A stretch of 22,138 nt of DNA, taken from positions 1 through 22,138 of the forward strand of contig FTLJ01001047.1 of assembly GCA_900155495.1 (NCBI GenBank), written 5' to 3'. The notes below the pieces were generated by a model that was not told the DNA's origin, did not search any database, and saw nothing but the letters and a program-made list of their open reading frames with translations. Shown piece after piece: positions 18,808-22,138 of this stretch (the stretch's first letter is position 1; the number at the start of each line of letters is the position of its first letter). The position numbers and the translations under genes were made by a program. Source of the stretch: Porogramme epimiltina. Lineage: Eukaryota; Basidiomycota; Agaricomycetes; Polyporales; Polyporaceae.

Positions 18808-19600
18808 GACGGGAGGGGAGCGAGAGGAGGAGCGGCAGACGAGGGATTGGCGGCGTCAGTACATGGGGAGTTGAAGAGGACTGTCTAGATATGAAATCCA
18901 CGCGAGAAGTTCCTATGAAGCCAGAACAATCCCATACCCACGGGGCAAGGAGTGTTGCAGAGCCGCCCAGATAGATCTGCCAGAAGCCGGGAAGATTTCA
19001 GCAGGTTTGACGAATTCTTGAGGCAGGGGATACTCACCAGTCTGGGAAGCTGCTGACAGCGACTATCTGGCTCGTCGCTTGGCCGGAAATTGCCAGGAGA
19101 TCGAGGGCGATAGCCTCCGCTCCGAGACTGGCTGGTGCGCTGGCAGAACAAAGGGAGGGCGAAAAGACTGGGTTGGGGTTCCTAGACGTGAAAGTTTGAT
19201 GTCAGTAACACCGTGGTGGCGGCGGAACCGGGGCGAGAGGGGGCGAGAATAAAAGGCCGTGCGGGGGCGCCTGGGCTCGGAGTTGTGGGCCATCTGGAGA
19301 GAAATGGGTGTGAGAAACGGACATTGTGACCTCAGAAACTCGAGGAAGTGATGTGTGCTGTTACCGGGCGGGCAGGCGATTGGCGGACCGGGGTGGCACG
19401 CACTAGCAGCAGGAGCAACGGCCCTTCCGAGGTTCACGCGCGGAAGCCCAGGCTCCAGGCTGGGGGCCCGGGGGAGGGCGTGGCCTGCGGACAGCGTGGC
19501 TATCGTCCTCCGGGCAGCTAGCGACGGCTCTGATCGCGACTGCTGGGGTCTCGTATGTTGCGGCCGTGACATGCCATCATGGTCCCCGATGCGCTAGTAC
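18808..19600 (-). promoter_or_regulatory. Leader and promoter region of the transcription factor gene
   Basis: The 50 bases before the ATG are C/T-rich on the minus strand, as expected for a fungal 5'UTR. Further upstream, minus-strand frames of 88 and 169 codons (18885-19151, 19063-19572) begin with ATG but show no domain; if transcribed they could be upstream ORFs. No TATA box in the right orientation was found. Confidence 0.4.
18977..19037 (-). other. Probable 5'UTR intron of the transcription factor
   Basis: On the minus strand GTGAGTATCC begins at 19037 and CTGGCAG ends at 18977. The 61 bases contain a CTGCTGAAA branch-like motif. It lies 170 nt upstream of the start codon. Joining the flanks does not extend the protein, because the stop at 18858-18856 intervenes, so it would be a leader intron. 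Confidence 0.45.
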
Positions 19601-20110
19601 GAGTTTGTCGCCGACTCGCCGCGGCTCTGGGGCGTCTTTGATCGCGCGTGCTCCGCGGGCTGGGAGGAGCGGCAGCGGCTCTCGCGGGATCCCACGCGCG
19701 GGGCACGCCAGAGGAGAGGAGACTCTGGGGCGGCTGGGGTGGCTGCCAGGGTGGCTGGGACGGCTGAGGGAATCGCTCCCAGACAGGGTATCCCATACAG
19801 AGACTCCCAGGCTGGAACTCCCAACAGCCCGCCTGCAGAATGGCGTGCTCCCGGCGAAAACGCCCCCAGGAATTATGTACAACTTGTCGCCAGCCGACAA
19901 ATCCGAGTGGCCATCGCAGCGGCCCCTCCACATTCAGTCGCGGCATCTCGCCCGCTCGACTCAGACTCCTGGGCGCATCTCTCCCTCTCCTCTTCCCGGC
20001 CGCCGTGCCTCGCTGGGCGTCTCCCGCCTTCTTTCCGCCCGCCCGACCCTCTCCGCCCACCCCAGCGCTGCCCGAGACCGCCTGCGCCTGGGACACCCAC
20101 CCGAGCTCCC

Positions 20111-20134
20111 AGCTCCAGCTCCAGCTCCAGCTCT
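20111..20134 (+). repeat. AGCTCC hexanucleotide microsatellite
   Basis: Three exact AGCTCC units and a fourth variant unit (AGCTCT) lie in tandem. The run sits in C/T-rich DNA with no supported gene. A nearby earlier copy at 20104 is interrupted. Confidence 0.8.
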
Positions 20135-21860
20135 CCCCTCCCATTCCGCAGCGCGCGCCCGCCGCCGTGTCCCCGTCCCAGTGCCCCGAGCCGCCGCGCG
20201 CGTGAGCCAGGGTGCAGCCCCATGACGCCCCCGCCCTGTCAATGTCCGCGCACTGAACGCCTCTCGAACGCCTGCTCTCACGCCGCGCACGGACGATCAT
20301 CGCCTGCGCTGCGTCTCGTTCCTCGCGCCGTGTCCTCTTATCTCCCACAATATTGCTTTCGCGCACCGCAGCCCGGCCTTTCTCCCGCACTAGAAGTCCG
20401 CCGTCCCGTCTTCGTTTAGCCTTCGCAACGGTTCGTCTCCGGTCATTTTCCACCTCCCGCGCACACACCCCCTCGCCTCGTTGTCCGTTCGCGCGCACGA
20501 GTCGCTCGATCACTCACGCTCCCTTCCCTGCACAGACGATCGAAGCCTAAACCGCAACTGAACTCTCGCGTGGCCTCGCGCCCCCCGCGGTCCTTCGCAC
20601 TCCTCGAGCCCCGCCGAGTGAATGTTTCAGCCGTGTCCGCGCCACGCGAGATCTCGTTCTCAAGGTCGGTCAGAAAAGCCTTCGAGCCATGGAAACTTTA
20701 TAGTTTGGGTACCGCACGTCCGGTCGTCCCACCACACGTGGCCGAGCACTTGGGGGCAGCCACTCATTCAGTCCGACGCGCCCTCTCTTCTCCGCCGTGG
20801 CCGCTCAGTGCGACGTTCCTGCCCGTCTTGGCCGCCGGTGAGCCGCGTTCTGCGCCAGGGAAATGACGGCGCAGTGGTCTCATACGTCGTTCATATCTGA
20901 TACGTTCTGCATCTCTCCGCCAGGCAGAAGCTCCCGCCGACTTCTGGGGTCATCCACCCGCAAAAACATTGAACCGTTCGATCCGGCGGGCTCGCGTCGT
21001 TGGGGCCATGTTACAGGCGCGCGCGCATGCGGGTTGACGAGAACACACTTCTCGTTCACGGGATCCGCTGCGCTGGCTCGTTCTCCTTCCTTGACGAGGC
21101 TCCCATTCCATCTCGGCGGCCTACGAGCGGGAAAACTTGGCGCTGTGGGGCGTACGTGACCCTGAGGGGAGCCAGGATCGGGTCACAATCCACTCCTCGA
21201 CATTCGCCCAGCAGGGAACTACCAGGGATCGCAGTCGACGGACGGACGTCCGCCGCGCGGACGGGGTCCGTCTCCGCAGCGCGCGTCGACCCGCGCCGAG
21301 GAGCACGGCCTCCGCTCCGAGGGCGAACGAGGAAGGCGATCCGACAGGGGGGCCTGCTGGGGAGGCGCAAGGCAGTGGAGGGCCGCGGCGGCTCCTCGCG
21401 CCCAGCGCGTTGTGTGAACGTGCATTCATTTCTGTTCGCGGCTGGGGTGCTTATCAGGCGCGAGGAACATCGATCTCGAGAGGCCATTGATTCTAGGAGC
21501 CGGCGCACGGGCCTGGTTAAGCGGACGAGCGGCGGCGGCTCGTCTAGAAGCAGACTCGGCTACGCGGGACTCGGGGACGCGCGCGTGGGGCCGTTGGCGG
21601 GCTCGGGACCGCGGTCGTCGCGCGCGTTGGCGAGCGCGCTCCTCGCGGCCGCGGTGGTGCTTCTGGGCTGGCGAGGAGGGGAACGACGGGCGGGGGCCTG
21701 AGGGGGGCTCGCGGTGGGGAGCGTGCGGGCGGCTGGGCGAAGGTTTGGTTGGAAGAGGACGGGCGGGCCGGATATGGACGGGGGTGCCCACGGGAGGGAG
21801 GTCGGGCGGGGGCGCCGGGGTGAAGCGCGTCGGAGGCAGTAAGAAGGGCCCGGGGAACAA

Positions 21861-21900
21861 GCCAGACGGCGCAGACGCAGGCAGACGGTGGCAGACGGCG
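21861..21900 (+). repeat. 10-bp tandem repeat, four copies of GCAGACGGNG type
   Basis: Four consecutive 10-base units read GCCAGACGGC, GCAGACGCAG, GCAGACGGTG and GCAGACGGCG. The core CAGACG is kept in all four. A further CAGACG occurs at about 21985 and again at 22049. The function is unknown; it lies about 130 bases before the TATA-like element at the right edge. Confidence 0.75.
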
Positions 21901-22024
21901 CGCGCACGAGGCGCTGTGTGTCCCCCGGGCGTCTCCCGGCTCGCGCCCGGCATTTCCCCCCGTCTTCCAAGGCGGGCCCGCGGCGACAGACGCCCGCCCA
22001 AGGGCGCCGGCGACTGAATGGACG

Positions 22025-22138
22025 CAAATATATCCCGTCCCAGGATGGCAGACGCCCCTCCCTCTCGGTCCCTTCCTCTCGCGGATCACTCCATGTGGCC
22101 GCCCCCACTCCCGCCCCGCCCCCATCCTCCTCGTCGAG
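22025..22138 (+). promoter_or_regulatory. Possible core promoter of a gene beyond the right edge
   Basis: AAATATATCC at about 22026-22035 is a TATA-like element at the end of a G-rich region. From about 22053 the plus strand turns strongly C/T-rich to the end of the window. The same order (G-rich, TATA-like, pyrimidine tract) precedes the DUF6593-like gene. An ATG at 22045 opens a frame of 31 codons to the window end, but it lies so close to the TATA-like element that it is probably upstream of transcription. A coding start further right is more likely. Confidence 0.35.

Larger units (their letters stand above)
19601..22024. other. GC-rich interval without a supported gene
   Basis: Long frames exist on both strands (up to 331 codons at 19518-20513 minus) but they are Arg/Pro/Gly/Ala-rich chance frames of high-GC DNA. 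They overlap each other and have no domain. Plus-strand sequence at about 19950-20560 is C/T-rich; about 21540-21900 is G-rich. An unannotated leader, a non-coding RNA or distal regulatory DNA are possible. Confidence 0.4.

Noticed and set aside
19518..20513. 331-codon minus-strand frame
   Set aside because: It is Arg/Gly/Ala-rich, has no domain, overlaps long frames on the other strand, and includes the AGCTCC microsatellite translated as SWSWSW. It is typical of high-GC chance frames.

Overview
This window reads as genomic DNA of a filamentous basidiomycete, most likely an Agaricomycete. The genes are interrupted by many short introns, mostly 49-70 nt, with GT..AG ends and branch-point-like CTRAY motifs. 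Coding sequence is GC-rich, and several products belong to fungal or basidiomycete-typical families (Zn2Cys6 regulator, DUF6593). No prokaryotic operon structure, CRISPR array, intact transposon, rRNA or complete tRNA was found. All gene models were spliced by eye. Each closes exactly in frame, but none has transcript support here.

Layout. 1-3202: no convincing gene; a TTAAGG-rich inverted repeat lies at the left edge. 3203-4265 (-): a tail-anchored USE1-type ER SNARE, 4 exons, 295 aa. 4266-4623: a short divergent intergenic region. 4624-7822 (+): an SQS1-like RG-rich / acidic / R3H / G-patch protein, 5 exons, 991 aa. 8276-9118 (+): an MMTAG2-like protein with an arginine/serine-rich tail, 3 exons, 243 aa. 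9119-11282: no supported gene, ending in a G-rich stretch. 11283-11530: TATA-like element and strongly pyrimidine-rich leader. 11531-12264 (+): a DUF6593-like protein, 4 exons, 185 aa. 12265-13899: no gene apart from a degenerate tRNA-like segment near 13.7 kb. 13900-14855 (+): a P-loop adenylate-kinase/FlaR-like protein whose Walker A motif is completed by an 11-nt micro-exon, 5 exons, 217 aa. 15342-18807 (-): a Zn(II)2Cys6 transcription factor with a fungal-type middle homology region, 12 exons, 914 aa, convergent with the kinase-like gene. 18808-22138: GC-rich sequence without a supported gene; it includes a probable 5'UTR intron of the transcription factor, simple repeats, and at the right edge a TATA-like plus pyrimidine-tract arrangement resembling the one before the DUF6593 gene, possibly the promoter of a gene beyond the window.

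The genes do not form a metabolic cluster. SQS1-like and MMTAG2-like are tandem neighbours with plausible links to RNA processing, and USE1 is head-to-head with SQS1. The most distinctive points are the 11-nt P-loop micro-exon, a 54-nt frame-preserving intron in the SQS1-like gene, two 33-nt exons in the regulator, and the composition switch that may mark core promoters.
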